The notes under the pieces were generated by a model. It was not told the DNA's origin. It ran no database searches and was given only the letters and a program-made list of their open reading frames with translations. The position numbers were made by a program, and so were the translations under genes. DNA of 64,000 nt, taken from positions 316,398 to 380,397 of the forward strand of contig CAJINV010000006.1 of assembly GCA_905178155.1 (NCBI GenBank), read 5' to 3'. Each line of letters starts with the position of its first letter. The first letter of the stretch is position 1. This stretch comes from Amoebophrya sp. A120. Its lineage: Eukaryota > Sar > Dinophyceae > Syndiniales > Amoebophryaceae. This document shows positions 45,801 to 53,825 of the stretch, in pieces.

Positions 45801-48800
45801 TGCAAAGATGCGCAAGAGTGATCGTGACGAACTTTTTTTGTTTGATAGCAAGTGGAACATGCGCAAGGTTCCGTCCGCGAAGGCTACCGCGCAGCTGTAG
45901 CCGTCCGGGTGGATCGCGCATTGGATCGGCGCTTTTTCGCTGGTGAAAAACGTGCTCATATTGAGAGGAAAAATCCCCCCTCCCCATATCGAAACGTTAT
46001 AATCTTTCCGAAAATTTGTCTTGCTGATTTGAGACCACAAATCGCGTCTGTCTTGCAAGAAGACATTCATCCACAGGCTCTGCCGCATTATGCAGGCGGT
46101 TTGTGATGCTGTTGGGCCTACAGCATAGACGTTTCTCATCGACTAAGCGCCTAGGCGAAAAGCTTTCTACTCAGGCTTAGCAGGAGCCTGCTGGTGTCCT
46201 CTACTGCAAGACAAACCTGATTCGTATAGTACGCAAATCCAGCATCAGAAACTTGCTTTTGATATGGGGAGCGGGTATTTTTCCTTGTGATAGCTCAGTT
46301 CCAATTCCAGCGTCTCGTAGTTGTACAGCCTCAAAGAGTATCAAATGCAAATATGTCTGAATCTGGAAACTTGTAAATGCAAATCAGCGAACACTAAGCA
46401 CTCTGTAATGCACCGCCAAGCATGACAGGTTTTTTCGTCGCGCTGTGTAGTTGCGTATTCCGCATGACAGGCACAGGGAGCTGCTTGTGGCCACGCAACA
46501 CAGAGTCCAGAGTCATGCCAGACAAGCATGACAACTCTCGCAGTCTTCCAGGCCCAGACATATTTGCATTTGATAAAGAGCTGTCGTCCTTCGAACCGGC
46601 GCACGTTAAGAACAGTATGACAGTGCACAACTCGTCCCCCTCCCCCTCATTTGTTTAGCATGAACGGCAATACAGGCATCAGCAAGAATGCCGGTTCAGC
46701 ATGACAAATTCAAGTACACTGGAGTGTAGTACTATTTTGGGCTTCCAGAGCTTGTCATGCATGAGAGTGACAGGAGGGACACCAGTCTAGAGTTGGCGTT
46801 TTGCATGGGAAATGAGAACGAGGGAGTAGAGTTATGCACTCTGATAAACAGCGGTCGCAGTTCCGAATTCGCAGAGGACACAGACAACACCGGTCCAAAG
46901 TGCGCGGCGAGGGATATGGCGAAGTTCTCAGACGGGTTACATTCCCAACACTTACATGAATTTGTCATGCAGAATCACAATCACGCTTCTCACGATAAAG
47001 CTTCTTCGCATGACAAGTTTTCGACAAGCTAAACAGCATTACAACAGTCTGTGCCAAATCTGTAATGCAAGACGTGCAAGGGCAAGGCCCCCCCTTTTAC
47101 TTTTGCGTGTAGTTTTTGCATCACAAATTCATCATGTAACAGTTGAGAATGTAACGTTTGAGAACGCCATAAGGGATCGGTTGGCCGGGAAGGTGAGTTT
47201 CTCCTTCGCCAGATACAATTCCGCTAGATTCACGTAGCAAAAATCCCCATCCGCAAAGGCTTATGCATTGCAAAAGCATTGTAATCGCAGTAATTGCAAG
47301 CAGGCATGACAAATGTTGAACTTGAGCTGAATTTGCATATACAAATTGATGCTTTCATGCTAAGCAAATTGAAATTTGAAACTGCAAATTTTTATACCAT
47401 TTACTACTCGTACGACCACACTTTTGCGATGTATAAGGCCAACACCACTCCGGCCTGGCTGTTTGTGCCGGAGGTGTTTGAAGACGACTGCTATGAGAGT
47501 GCACAAGAACTCCCCCTCCCCCTCATTTGGATGGCAACATCCGTAGCAACACAAACGCTAGCAAAGATGCAGCTTTTGCATCACAAATTTGCGACCGATT
47601 GTTCTAGTGGTGACTCGGCTCCTTTCGGAACCTGTCATGCATAGTAGTGCCAAGAGGCAAAAGGTGGATTCGGTGTTTTGCACGACAAATGCGTTGGAGG
47701 AAGAGCTCCTGTGCACGACTCTCATAACTGCTGTTGGCTTTGCACAATGCCGGCGTTGGCAGTGTCGATGCCGTGCTGCTGCAAAATCTCCTTTCCGAAA
47801 AACAGTTCGTCGTCAACGGCAATGTCGATGGAAACCACGTTCGACTTCCTATGCATTGCAAATATGTCTGGGTCTGGAAAGTTCAAGTTGCAACTGGTGA
47901 TGCTGGATTTGGATTCCACAAGAAATCTGTATTGCCTGAACAGCAAAAGAGGTTCAGTTTTTGCCATGACGACAGGGCATTTCTGATGCGGTGTGGGCAT
48001 CAGGAAGCCCTCATAAAATCTGTGCTGCTAGGGCATGCATCACAGACATCAGAAGTCATGCAAAATGCGCATGACAAACCTTGCATCCTTCCAGACATCC
48101 AAGGATATTTGCAATGGATACTTCCTGCCGGTGTACAAGTTCCGGACGAACCGGTAGCTGTGCGAGTCCAGCCGCTCCCATATCAAAATGAAAAATCTCC
48201 CCTCCCCATGTTTCCGAAGATTTGTGTTGCTGATTTGAGGCCACAAATCACATGCGTTTTGCAAGACGACAAGGGCAGAAGCTTCGGCCCCATTATGGAA
48301 CCGATTTGTCATGCTGTCGGGCTTAAAGGGGAGCCGGTTGCCATGCTGAACAACTAGACCCATACGCCCCTGCCTAGCCTGGGGATCTGGCCTCGATGCC
48401 TTCCTGCAATACAAAGCTGATTTGTGTACACAAATCCAGCATCAGAAATTTCGTTTTGATATGGGGAGGGGGGATTTTTCCTTGCAATATCCCAAATCCC
48501 CAAGTACCCATCGCTCCCCGCAATGATAAACCCCTTCTGGAAGGTGCAGATCGCCAATGGTTTCACCTCTTCGGAGATCGTATCGTCAAAACAATCCTGC
48601 AGAACCTCTACGATTTTCAGTGTCTGAGAATCCACCAGGTAAATCTCCTGCTTCTGGCTGTTGACCGCCAGAATTTCCTTCTGCTTCGCCCACAACTTCT
48701 GCAGCAGCTGCAGACGCGGTTTTTCCTTGGAATTTATCGAAAGGAAAAATCCTCCCTCCCCATATTGAACCGGAAACCTGCTCTGTTGCTGGATTTGTGT

Positions 48801-51800
48801 ACACAAATCAGGTTTGTCTTGCTGGAGAGGACTGCAGACACATTTCAAGTCTGAGCCGAGAGGTATTGGCCTAGGCGCTTAGCGTGACAGACGTCTACGC
48901 TGTAGGAGCAAGAGCATGACAAACCGCCGGCAGAAAGCGGCGGAGCCTGTGGGGTTGCCTTCATGCAACACAGAGACCATTTGTGGTCACAAATCAGCAA
49001 CACAAATTTGCGAAAACGTACGTTGTCAATATGGGGAGGGGGATTTTTCCTTTTGATAGAGTTATTCGGAGCAGCGGGCTCCGTGTCGGAGGTGGTGTTA
49101 TTGTTGCCTCCAGAGGCGTATCAACTGTAAAAATGTCTGGGTCTGGAAATTTGTGATGCTGTGTGGCATATCATGAGGAGGCCACAATTGCTGGCTCGGC
49201 ATGACAAGTTTCTGAGCTTCTAGGTGTTGCCTATTCTGCATGACAAACTACGTTTCTGCATGACAGAAAAGTGGGGCTCTTTGGTAATGTGCATGACAGA
49301 CTTAAGAGTCATGCCAGACAAGCATGACAAACTTGCATTTTTCCAGACCCAGACATTTTTACATTTGATAAGGCGTTTTTCGCGGGCATCGGTATAGGGC
49401 TCTCAAACGTTATATTCTCGAACTGTTGCTGCATGGATTTGTGATGCAAGAATGGCAGAAGGGAACAAATACAAAGGTCGGATCTTGCAACTTTTACATT
49501 ACAACTTCGGCACAGATTTTTGATGTCCCCATGCTGGTAATACCCTTTTTGAAATTTGTCATGCGAAGTAGATTGGCCGTGTGGATGTTGATGTTCATTT
49601 TGCAAGACAAATTCATGTAGCAGTTGAGAAGGTAAAACCGATTTGTGAACGCCATAATCGGCCCGGTCCATGTGTAGGTGGAGAAGATGGTGGTTTCCGG
49701 ATTGATTTTGTCTCCCTCGAAGTCAGGAAACGGCCGGAGGTCGCGGGACGTGGTGTTGTACCTGTGATGGCGAGAGTAGCTAGTTTGTCATGCAGAAACC
49801 AGAAAAAGAGATTCATTTTGTCATGCAGAACCCTGGAAAAAAAACACATTTTGTTATGCAGAAACCAGAAAAAGAAATCCATTTACATTTTTTCATGCCG
49901 AACACCGGATAATAAAAAATTTCTCAAAAATAAGTAGTACTTGTAAAGCTTCAAGTAGCCCCCATTCCCGGACAGCAGCAACAAGTTCGAATCGTAGGGC
50001 GCGAACGCATCAAGTGCAAATATCGATGTGGGTGCTCTGGAAAGTTGCATGCAATTTGTCATGGTGGTCCTTGCATGCCAGACGCTTGTTCCTTTGTACA
50101 ACCCGCAGAACAGCATGACATCACGTGCTCCTCGGCAACTTACAAGAAGTTCTAGTGTGTTTACTGCATGACAAACTGAGTTATTTTTTCACAGCATGTG
50201 CATGACAAAAAAACGGGCCATGATCGTATCTATGCATCACACATCCTTGCTGTCCTTCCAATTTCGCATCACAAATCCAGACCCAGATCGATATTTGCCG
50301 TTGATAGAACGTGACTTTCTGCAACTCCAACGGCAAGGTTTGCTCGCACAGCACCGTCAACGAGTAATTCACCGTGTTCAACTATCCCACGAAAAAAGTG
50401 TTACAACAGTTACACACCCGTAGTGAATTGAGCAACACAAATTTCTCTGCATGACAGAGAAAACTTGTAATGCAGAAATCCTACTGGAAAACACCTATGA
50501 AACGAGGCTCCACCTATGCATATCCGGCATGACAGAGCTTGTCTGTCTTGCTTGGCCTGCAACACTACAATGTGTAACTGTAACACTTTTCTCTTGTTGC
50601 GATATCAACTCACAAAGCTGCAGAATCGTCCCCGTTCGCGCACTGAAAAACGTCGTGGGGTCTTCATACTGTGGGGTCAAAAGCGCTTATAACAGTGCAC
50701 AGCTCCCCCTCATTTGTACTCTAGCATGAACGGCAATACAAGCATCAGCAAGAATCAGAATGCCGGTTTTGCATGACAAAAAATTTGCACTGGATTGTAA
50801 TTCTATTCGGGCAGCTACCAGAACTTGTCATGCACAATAGTGACAGGAGGGAAAGCGTGGTTTTGGTGTTTTGCATGAGAAATGAGAACGAGGAGGAGTT
50901 CTTTTGCACGGCCATAGCGCTACCCGGGTGTGGTTGGCGTCGATGGCACAGCTCGTGTAGCCGCTTCTTTTCACATTCAACCCGAGGTTGTCGGTTGTGG
51001 TTCCCTGGAAACTGTTGTTACTCGTCAAGTTGTAAATCGTCACTTGGCCGCCGTTGGAGTTCGCGCTGGTACTTGAGCTGCTGCTGGTGCTTGTCGTGGT
51101 TTCGCAGGAGACGATGAAAGTTTTATCTAACGAAACCGCAAAACTGGTGATCGCCTCCACGCTCGTGCTCGCCGTGTATTACAGTGAAAAATGCCCCCCA
51201 CCGCTAAAAGTAAAATTGCAAAAAATTGTGATGCAAAGCTTCCAAATGAAAACTTTTTGTCATGCATGAAAGGAGTATGAATCTTTCTGATGCAGAGTGG
51301 AGGCGTGTATCGCATCGCTTGCATGACAAGCGCCGCTTTTGCTGGCGTATTTTGCAATACAAATTTTTGCTATTCACGATTGGAAACCTGTGATGCTGAT
51401 AGATGCAAGAGGGCGAAGGTTTCATTTGGAAAGGTTTGCAACACAAATGCTTCCAAGTTCGGGGGTGGGGGCATTTTTCATTGTAATACCGTGGTCGCTT
51501 GCTTCAGGAAGTAGCTGTCCGTTATCAAATGTAAAAATGTCTGGGTCAGGGGGATTTCTAGATTTGTCATGCATATTTTCCATGACCCATGATGTCTGTC
51601 ATGCATGCCTTAGCATCACAGATTTTTAGAGCGCTTTGTGATGCCTCTACAGCATGAGAAACGACCTCTCCGCGTCGCACAAACTGGAGTCCTCTTGCTG
51701 GTCATGCAATACAAATTTTTTCAGTATCCAGAGACAGCATCACAAGTTTAGAATGTTCCAGACCCAGACATTTTTACATTTGATATCCGTGTTGGTATAG

Positions 51801-51943
51801 ACATTCCGGATACACAAGTACCTCCCCACGGGGAAAATGATGTGCGCCGAGTCCAGAAACTTCACGTGCTCCTGGGACAGCAGCGCCTGGGAGTGGGACT
51901 GGGAGCCCCAGGCGTGGATGATGGAAAAGTTGTTCGACGCCAT
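33888..51943 (-). CDS. CFAP57: CFAP57/WDR65, axonemal WD40 and coiled-coil protein
   Basis: Cilia- and flagella-associated protein 57 is known as a WD40 plus coiled-coil protein needed for assembly of a subset of inner dynein arms. Proposed ATG at 51943 (MASNNFSIIHAWGSQSHSQ). In order I see: HIIFPVGRYLCIRNV; LSGNGGYLKLYKYNTTSRDL; SLRLYNYETLELEL; IHPDGYSCAVAFADGTLRMF; LRFANLKKVVYSPTNGSYLV; a repeat ending VGIDGSFYVWDMSNYHKIAE; LLPGENRMVTTSLDGSIFLL. A long coiled coil follows (DQVEKLNHEIKQIELDSMQK, KDEEQDRDHEISGLMDQATK, ELKFLNERIFPKEQKITE, EEINALRRSQKDYADK). These follow the human protein in the same order. About 45 IEs and at least eight GT-AG introns interrupt it, leaving exons of about 20-330 nt. 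The last exon ends SADGFPLMISMQNK then a stop near 33888. Some exon edges are approximate. Confidence 0.88.
33969..34246. mobile_element. Family A introner, TSD ttcgc
   Basis: 278 bp. TATGGATTGCAAAAATGTCT to ATTTGCATTTGATA; perfect TSD; last IE before the stop codon. Confidence 0.93.
34319..34463. mobile_element. Family B introner, TSD tccca
   Basis: 145 bp. TATGAACTGCAAAAGTATCG to ATACTTTTGCACACGATA; perfect TSD. Confidence 0.93.
34541..34798. mobile_element. Family A introner, TSD tggct
   Basis: 258 bp. TATCAAATGCAAAAATGTCT to ATTTTTGCAATCCATA; perfect TSD. Confidence 0.93.
34932..35032 (-). other. GT-AG intron
   Basis: Minus-strand donor GACAAG/GTACTT, acceptor ACAGATTAG. In-frame join YADK/IPWEQCVVDADDKM. 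101 nt, no TIRs, although a TGTCATGATGCATG motif is present. Confidence 0.75.
35091..35240. mobile_element. Family B introner, TSD gcatg
   Basis: 150 bp. TATCCACTGCAAAAGCATCG to GCTTTTGCAGTTCATA; perfect TSD. Confidence 0.93.
35370..35644. mobile_element. Family F introner, TSD unclear
   Basis: About 275 bp. TATGTAAAAACGTCCCCATC to GGGGACGATTTTAAATACGATA. The right end is degenerate and no clean 5-bp repeat is seen (gatcc, tcctc). Confidence 0.75.
35725..35885. mobile_element. Family B introner, TSD tttct
   Basis: 161 bp. TATGCAGAGCAAAAGTATCG to GCTTTTGCATTTCATA; perfect TSD. Confidence 0.93.
36085..36415. mobile_element. Family A introner with GATCA microsatellite, TSD cccgt
   Basis: 331 bp. 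TATCAACTGCAAATATGTCT to TTTTTGCACTTGATA; perfect TSD. A short (GATCA)n run at about 36163-36182 makes it longer than most A copies. Confidence 0.92.
36494..36748. mobile_element. Family A introner, TSD gtgct
   Basis: 255 bp. TATGAACTGCAAAAATCTCT to TTTTTGCAGTACATA; perfect TSD. Confidence 0.92.
36857..37076. mobile_element. Family E introner (diverged), TSD aactc
   Basis: 220 bp. TATCGTACGAAAAAACTGTT to ACAGTTTTTTCTTGCGATA; perfect TSD. Confidence 0.92.
37170..37311 (-). other. Probable GT-AG intron, edges approximate
   Basis: Coding reads KHKNAFE up to donor GAG/GTATTTATAG and resumes ETNPNPANHQAELKF. I could not fix the acceptor unambiguously; no TIR or TSD. Confidence 0.5.
37990..38215. 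repeat. Tandem TGATCTGTCATGCAAATTTAAA units
   Basis: About five imperfect units built from the same ATTTGNCATGC word that occurs inside every IE family. Located in the 1.25-kb intron. Confidence 0.75.
38255..38340. mobile_element. Truncated family A element
   Basis: Starts TATCAAATGCAAAAATGTCT and runs to an internal point; no right terminus. It lies inside a GT-AG intron, next to a copied splice acceptor. Confidence 0.7.
38852..39185. mobile_element. Family F introner, TSD ggact
   Basis: 334 bp. TATCCTGTGTAACAACGTCC to GGGACGTTTTTACACAGGATA; perfect TSD; joins VNALKK and ATKNLQESQFK in frame. Confidence 0.93.
39286..39495. mobile_element. Family E introner, TSD gctct
   Basis: 210 bp. TATCCCACGAAAAAAGTGTT to AACACTTTTTTCTTGCGATA; perfect TSD. 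Confidence 0.94.
39546..39815. mobile_element. Family D introner, TSD 4/5
   Basis: 270 bp. TATGCAAGTGCACAACTCTA to GGGTTGTGGACCACCCTGATA; flanks cctgg and ccttg. Its right half is also present in the partial copy at 52663-52709. Confidence 0.87.
39882..40154. mobile_element. Family A introner, TSD ttgct
   Basis: 273 bp. TATCGAGAGCAAATATGTCT to ATTTGCAATCCATA; perfect TSD. Confidence 0.92.
40219..40446. mobile_element. Family D introner, weak TSD
   Basis: 228 bp. TATGAGAGTGCACAAGAACT to GAGCTATGTGCACTTTCATA; flanks tccgg and tcagt. Confidence 0.82.
40562..40700 (-). other. GT-AG intron, conserved in the partial copy
   Basis: Minus-strand donor GAACAG/GTATAG, acceptor ACTTCTACAG. In-frame join EREQ/EPVRMVKAL. 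139 nt. The same intron is recognisable at 52785-52930 in the partial duplicate, unlike the nearby IEs. Confidence 0.8.
40778..41047. mobile_element. Family A introner, TSD actcg, empty in paralog
   Basis: 270 bp. TATGGATTGTAAATATCTTT to ATTTGCATTCCATA. The paralogous site at 52999-53010 reads cactcgttatcttcg without an element, so the TSD is exactly actcg. Confidence 0.96.
41096..41355. mobile_element. Family G introner, TSD ctctg, empty in paralog
   Basis: 260 bp. TATGACCTGCTCAAGCGGTA to GTACCGTTCGAGCGGGTCATA. The paralog reads acctctgctggtctag uninterrupted. Confidence 0.96.
41485..41772. mobile_element. Family F introner, TSD tcggc, shared with paralog
   Basis: 288 bp. TATCCTTTGCGAAAGCGTCT to GGATGTTTTTACTTGGGATA; perfect TSD. 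The same element starts at the same site (53665) in the partial copy, so it predates the duplication. Confidence 0.95.
41821..41976. mobile_element. Family B introner, TSD 4/5
   Basis: 156 bp. TCTGCATTGCAAAAGTACTA to ATTTTTGCAATGCATA; flanks agttt and ggttt. 48-nt exon to its left. Confidence 0.87.
42040..42326. mobile_element. Family F introner, weak TSD
   Basis: 287 bp. TATCCTAGGCAAAAACGTCT to AGCGTTCTTACACAGGATA; flanks gcttg and tcttt. Confidence 0.82.
42447..42733. mobile_element. Family F introner, TSD 4/5
   Basis: 287 bp. TATCCCGAGGAAAAGCGTCC to GTACGTCTTTACGCAGGATA; flanks ccaag and ctaag; in-frame join VTTSLDGSIF. Confidence 0.88.
42792..43137 (-). other. GT-AG intron
   Basis: Minus-strand donor GCGTCG/GTAAGG, acceptor AATAACGCAAG. 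In-frame join NNRAS/GPTLCALLPGEN. 346 nt without IE ends. Confidence 0.8.
43275..43423. mobile_element. Family B introner, TSD 4/5
   Basis: 149 bp. TATCCTGTGCAAAAGCATCG to CGATACTTTTGCAATTCATA; flanks tgtcg and tttcg. Confidence 0.9.
43455..43719. mobile_element. Family A introner, TSD ccaaa
   Basis: 265 bp. TATCAAATGCAAATATGTCT to TTTTGCATTTGATA; perfect TSD. Exon to its left is only 31 nt. Confidence 0.93.
43929..44085 (-). other. GT-AG intron containing an IE-like carcass
   Basis: Minus-strand donor GCACC/GTAAGTATG, acceptor TACTGTGGTAG. In-frame join REHQAP/LYDLYLTPIA. Between the splice sites, 43938-44080 starts TATCGACATTGCAAAAGTG, ends GACATA and holds GCATTACAAATT and ATTTGTCATGC motifs, as in family B, but without a TSD. 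Confidence 0.75.
44178..44440. mobile_element. Family A introner, TSD 4/5
   Basis: 263 bp. TATCAAATGCAAAAATGTCT to GGATTTTTGCATTTGATA; flanks caccg and catcg. Confidence 0.9.
44499..44645. mobile_element. Family B introner, TSD atttt
   Basis: 147 bp. TATCCTGTGCAAAAGTATTA to CGATACTTTTGCAGTTCATA; perfect TSD. Confidence 0.93.
44703..44852. mobile_element. Family B introner, TSD tcttc
   Basis: 150 bp. TATCCTGTGCAAAAGTATCG to CGATGCTTTTGCATTGCATA; perfect TSD; 20 nt from the next IE. Confidence 0.93.
44873..45159. mobile_element. Family A introner, TSD caatt
   Basis: 287 bp. TATCAACTGCAAATATCCCT to ATATTTGCAGTTGATA; perfect TSD. Confidence 0.93.
45333..45489 (-). other. GT-AG intron
   Basis: Minus-strand donor AAACTG/GTATAA, acceptor AACTTTTCCAG. 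In-frame join LNLNKL/VTIKKHTSPIADVSF. 157 nt. Confidence 0.85.
45638..45847. mobile_element. Family L introner, TSD gcaag
   Basis: 210 bp. TATGGAGAGGAAAAAGTTTG to GAACTTTTTTTGTTTGATA with inner CGTGAC inverted blocks; perfect TSD. Only member seen. Confidence 0.9.
45959..46292. mobile_element. Family C introner, TSD gctca
   Basis: 334 bp. TATTGAGAGGAAAAATCCCC to GGGTATTTTTCCTTGTGATA; perfect TSD. Confidence 0.93.
46339..46575. mobile_element. Family A introner, TSD aagag
   Basis: 237 bp. TATCAAATGCAAATATGTCT to ATATTTGCATTTGATA; perfect TSD. Confidence 0.93.
46616..46846. mobile_element. Family D introner, TSD aacag
   Basis: 231 bp. TATGACAGTGCACAACTCGT to GAGTTATGCACTCTGATA; perfect TSD. 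Confidence 0.93.
46915..47171. mobile_element. Family G introner, TSD aggga
   Basis: 257 bp. TATGGCGAAGTTCTCAGACG to CGTTTGAGAACGCCATA; perfect TSD. Confidence 0.93.
47262..47435. mobile_element. Family B introner, TSD 4/5
   Basis: 174 bp. TATGCATTGCAAAAGCATTG to CACTTTTGCGATGTATA; flanks aggct and aggcc. Confidence 0.88.
47492..47726. mobile_element. Family D introner, TSD actgc
   Basis: 235 bp. TATGAGAGTGCACAAGAACT to CTGTGCACGACTCTCATA; perfect TSD. Confidence 0.93.
47850..48120. mobile_element. Family A introner, TSD cttcc
   Basis: 271 bp. TATGCATTGCAAATATGTCT to ATATTTGCAATGGATA; perfect TSD. Confidence 0.93.
48181..48489. mobile_element. Family C introner, TSD tccca
   Basis: 309 bp. 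TATCAAAATGAAAAATCTCC to GGGATTTTTCCTTGCAATA; perfect TSD. Confidence 0.93.
48735..49058. mobile_element. Family C introner, TSD 4/5
   Basis: 324 bp. TATCGAAAGGAAAAATCCTC to GGGATTTTTCCTTTTGATA; flanks gaatt and gagtt. Confidence 0.9.
49119..49370. mobile_element. Family A introner, TSD aggcg
   Basis: 252 bp. TATCAACTGTAAAAATGTCT to CATTTTTACATTTGATA; perfect TSD. The exon to its right is about 22 nt. Confidence 0.93.
49393..49656. mobile_element. Family G introner, TSD atcgg
   Basis: 264 bp. TATAGGGCTCTCAAACGTTA to CCGATTTGTGAACGCCATA; perfect TSD. Confidence 0.92.
49762..49940 (-). other. GT-AG intron with ATTTTGTCATGCAGAA repeats
   Basis: Minus-strand donor TACAA/GTACTA, acceptor GCCATCACAG. 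In-frame join GGYLKLYK/YNTTSRDL. It contains four tandem units of about 35 bp built on TTTGTCATGCAGAA, the same word found inside IEs. Confidence 0.85.
50008..50306. mobile_element. Family A introner, TSD gaacg
   Basis: 299 bp. CATCAAGTGCAAATATCGAT to ATATTTGCCGTTGATA; perfect TSD. Confidence 0.9.
50383..50604. mobile_element. Family E introner, TSD tcaac
   Basis: 222 bp. TATCCCACGAAAAAAGTGTT to AACACTTTTCTCTTGTTGCGATA; perfect TSD. Very close to the E copy at 39286. Confidence 0.94.
50688..50916. mobile_element. Family D introner, TSD gcgct
   Basis: 229 bp. TATAACAGTGCACAGCTCCC to TTCTTTTGCACGGCCATA; perfect TSD. Confidence 0.92.
51177..51488. mobile_element. Family H introner, TSD ccgtg
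   Basis: 312 bp. TATTACAGTGAAAAATGCCC to GGGCATTTTTCATTGTAATA; perfect TSD. Confidence 0.94.
51523..51785. mobile_element. Family A introner, TSD tccgt
   Basis: 263 bp. TATCAAATGTAAAAATGTCT to CATTTTTACATTTGATA; perfect TSD. Within the first coding exons. Confidence 0.94.
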
Positions 51944-51960
51944 TGTCGTTAGTAGAAGCG

Positions 51961-52069
51961 TACTCAGTGCAAATGTGTCTGGGTCTGGAAGATTTTTATT
52001 TTTTGGAATCCAAGACGAGTAGCATCACAAGTTCCATCTTTCAACACCCAGACACTTTTGCATTTGATA
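51961..52069. mobile_element. Miniature family A element just upstream of CFAP57 ATG
   Basis: 109 bp, less than half the usual A length. TACTCAGTGCAAATGTGTCT to CACTTTTGCATTTGATA; flanks aagcg and aagca. It lies 17 bp upstream of the proposed start codon, so in the 5' leader if transcribed. Confidence 0.85.
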
Positions 52070-52364
52070 AAGCAAGTAGTGGTGACGAGATTTCTTCTAC
52101 CCCGTGGTATTCAGCGTCGTCGAACAACAGATTCCTTCGCGGAGAGTGGTGAAGCTTTTCACTGTGTGAATGTAGTCGTTTTTGAGGCAGTAGTCGGCGA
52201 CGAGCTGTCTTCACGCATCGTTTTGACTTGCTCTATAACATTCTTTCCCGCGCACTGACTCTACTCACGACAGCCGCACAGCTACCCATTTTTTCACGAC
52301 TGCTGTTCCCGTATAGTTCTATAAAGAAGTTTTCATTTTGGTGAACAAGTCGAGATAGGAAAAA
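52070..52364. other. Spacer between CFAP57 start and its partial copy
   Basis: Short stretch holding the CFAP57 5' flank. No ORF or IE that I can support beyond the miniature A element at its edge. Confidence 0.4.
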
Positions 52365-53024
52365 TAACGAAATTCTGGTTGTAAACAAATTACGAAATTC
52401 TGGTTGTAACAAAGGTGCGTGAATAAAATGTATTTTTCCAGCAGTGCGATACAAGTTATTTTGAGTTCGTTCCTTTTTCCGGGGGGAAGCGAAAGTGGAG
52501 CAGAAACTCTGAAAAAAAGTCAGTACAATGAAGTTGTGTTTCTTTTATTAGCCATAGCCCGCTTGTTAATACACTTACTATCATTTCATAACATTTTGCT
52601 TGTTAAGTAGCTGCCTCCTCCGACCGCTATTATTTGTTTTGCATGCTGATCATGAGCGTTTTGTCAATGACGAATGAGGAGAAGGGGGGGTTGTGGACCA
52701 CTCTGATACCTTGTCCGCATTTTCGGTTCTCAAGTCCTTCTCGGTGCTGCGCCTCTAACGCTTTCACCATGCGGACGGGTTCCTGGAGAAGTTTTATTTC
52801 GTGTATTTTTTTTGTTGCGAATGCGATTTCACGCAACATGCATTGTCATTGTCATGCGCAACATCAATCTTTAACTTCATCTTTAACGTTCCCCAGAAAC
52901 AGCACCGTTGCCACCATATTCTATACCTGTTCCCTTTCCTGAATGATATCCTCCAATAGCACTATCCTTTCCTTCAATGCTTCCACTTCTGACTTCTCAC
53001 TCGTTATCTTCGTCGACTCTAGTC

Positions 53025-53252
53025 TATCCAAAGAAAAAGATTGTAGCTGTGACTTTCATCTTGCTGGAACAGCATGACAAATCCGTCTGGCATGGGACGA
53101 GCAACGACCTGTTATGCGCAGATAGTACGCGAAAAGGAAAACGCCACTGGCATTGAATGGGCGCTACTATGCATGCCCAGCATGACAGACGCACTCATCT
53201 TGCAGGTTGCGCATCACAAAGTTACAGGCTAACAATGTTTTTTTCTTCGATA
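53025..53252. mobile_element. Family I element, TSD tagtc, copy-specific
   Basis: 228 bp. TATCCAAAGAAAAAGATTGT to AATGTTTTTTTCTTCGATA. The functional gene reads actctaatctcgcctcg at this site without an insert. Confidence 0.95.
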
Positions 53253-53292
53253 TAGTCTCGCCTCGTACGCGTACCTCTGCTGGTCTAGTTTC

Positions 53293-53548
53293 TCTCAAAT
53301 GCAAAAGTGTCTGGGTCTAGAAACTTGTAATGCTCGGTTGGGCATAGTGAATGCTCTGTAATGCAGAGCCAAGCATGAGAAATATCTGCGCTGCTTAGTG
53401 TTGCGCTGTTCGCATGACAAAATGCGTGTTTGCAACGTGATAGGCAAAAGGCTCTCTTCTTGGTCACGCATCACAAACTCTTCAGTCATGCCAGACAAGC
53501 ATGACAAACCTTGTATTCTTCCAGACCCAGACATATTTGCAATCCATA
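53293..53548. mobile_element. Family A element, TSD gtttc, copy-specific
   Basis: 256 bp. TCTCAAATGCAAAAGTGTCT to ATATTTGCAATCCATA. The gene reads tctagcttctgcatgc uninterrupted. Confidence 0.95.
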
Positions 53549-53664
53549 GTTTCTGCATGCTGTCCAACTCGATTTGCTTAATCTCGTGGTTCAACTTCTC
53601 GACCTTATCTTCCAGTTTTACCAAGTCCTGTTTCTCAATCAAGCAAATCTCGTCCCCCTTCGGC

Positions 53665-53785
53665 TATCCTTTGCGAAAGCGTCCCCATCCCATAGTCAAG
53701 CTGCTGGTAAATCCGCAACACAAATCTCCAAGCTTTGGGGTGGGGACGTTTTGACTATGGGGTGGGGACGTTTTTACATATGATA
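53665..53785. mobile_element. Recombinant, shortened family F element
   Basis: 121 bp. The left end matches the F IE at 41485, including its flank tcggc. The right end TTTTTACATATGATA is followed by gcgtc, which corresponds to CFAP57 position 45507. No TSD. It marks the joint of a 3.7-kb deletion. Confidence 0.85.
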
Positions 53786-53825
53786 GCGTCTCCAGGACGG
53801 TTAAGAACTTCCCATAAATCACCAC

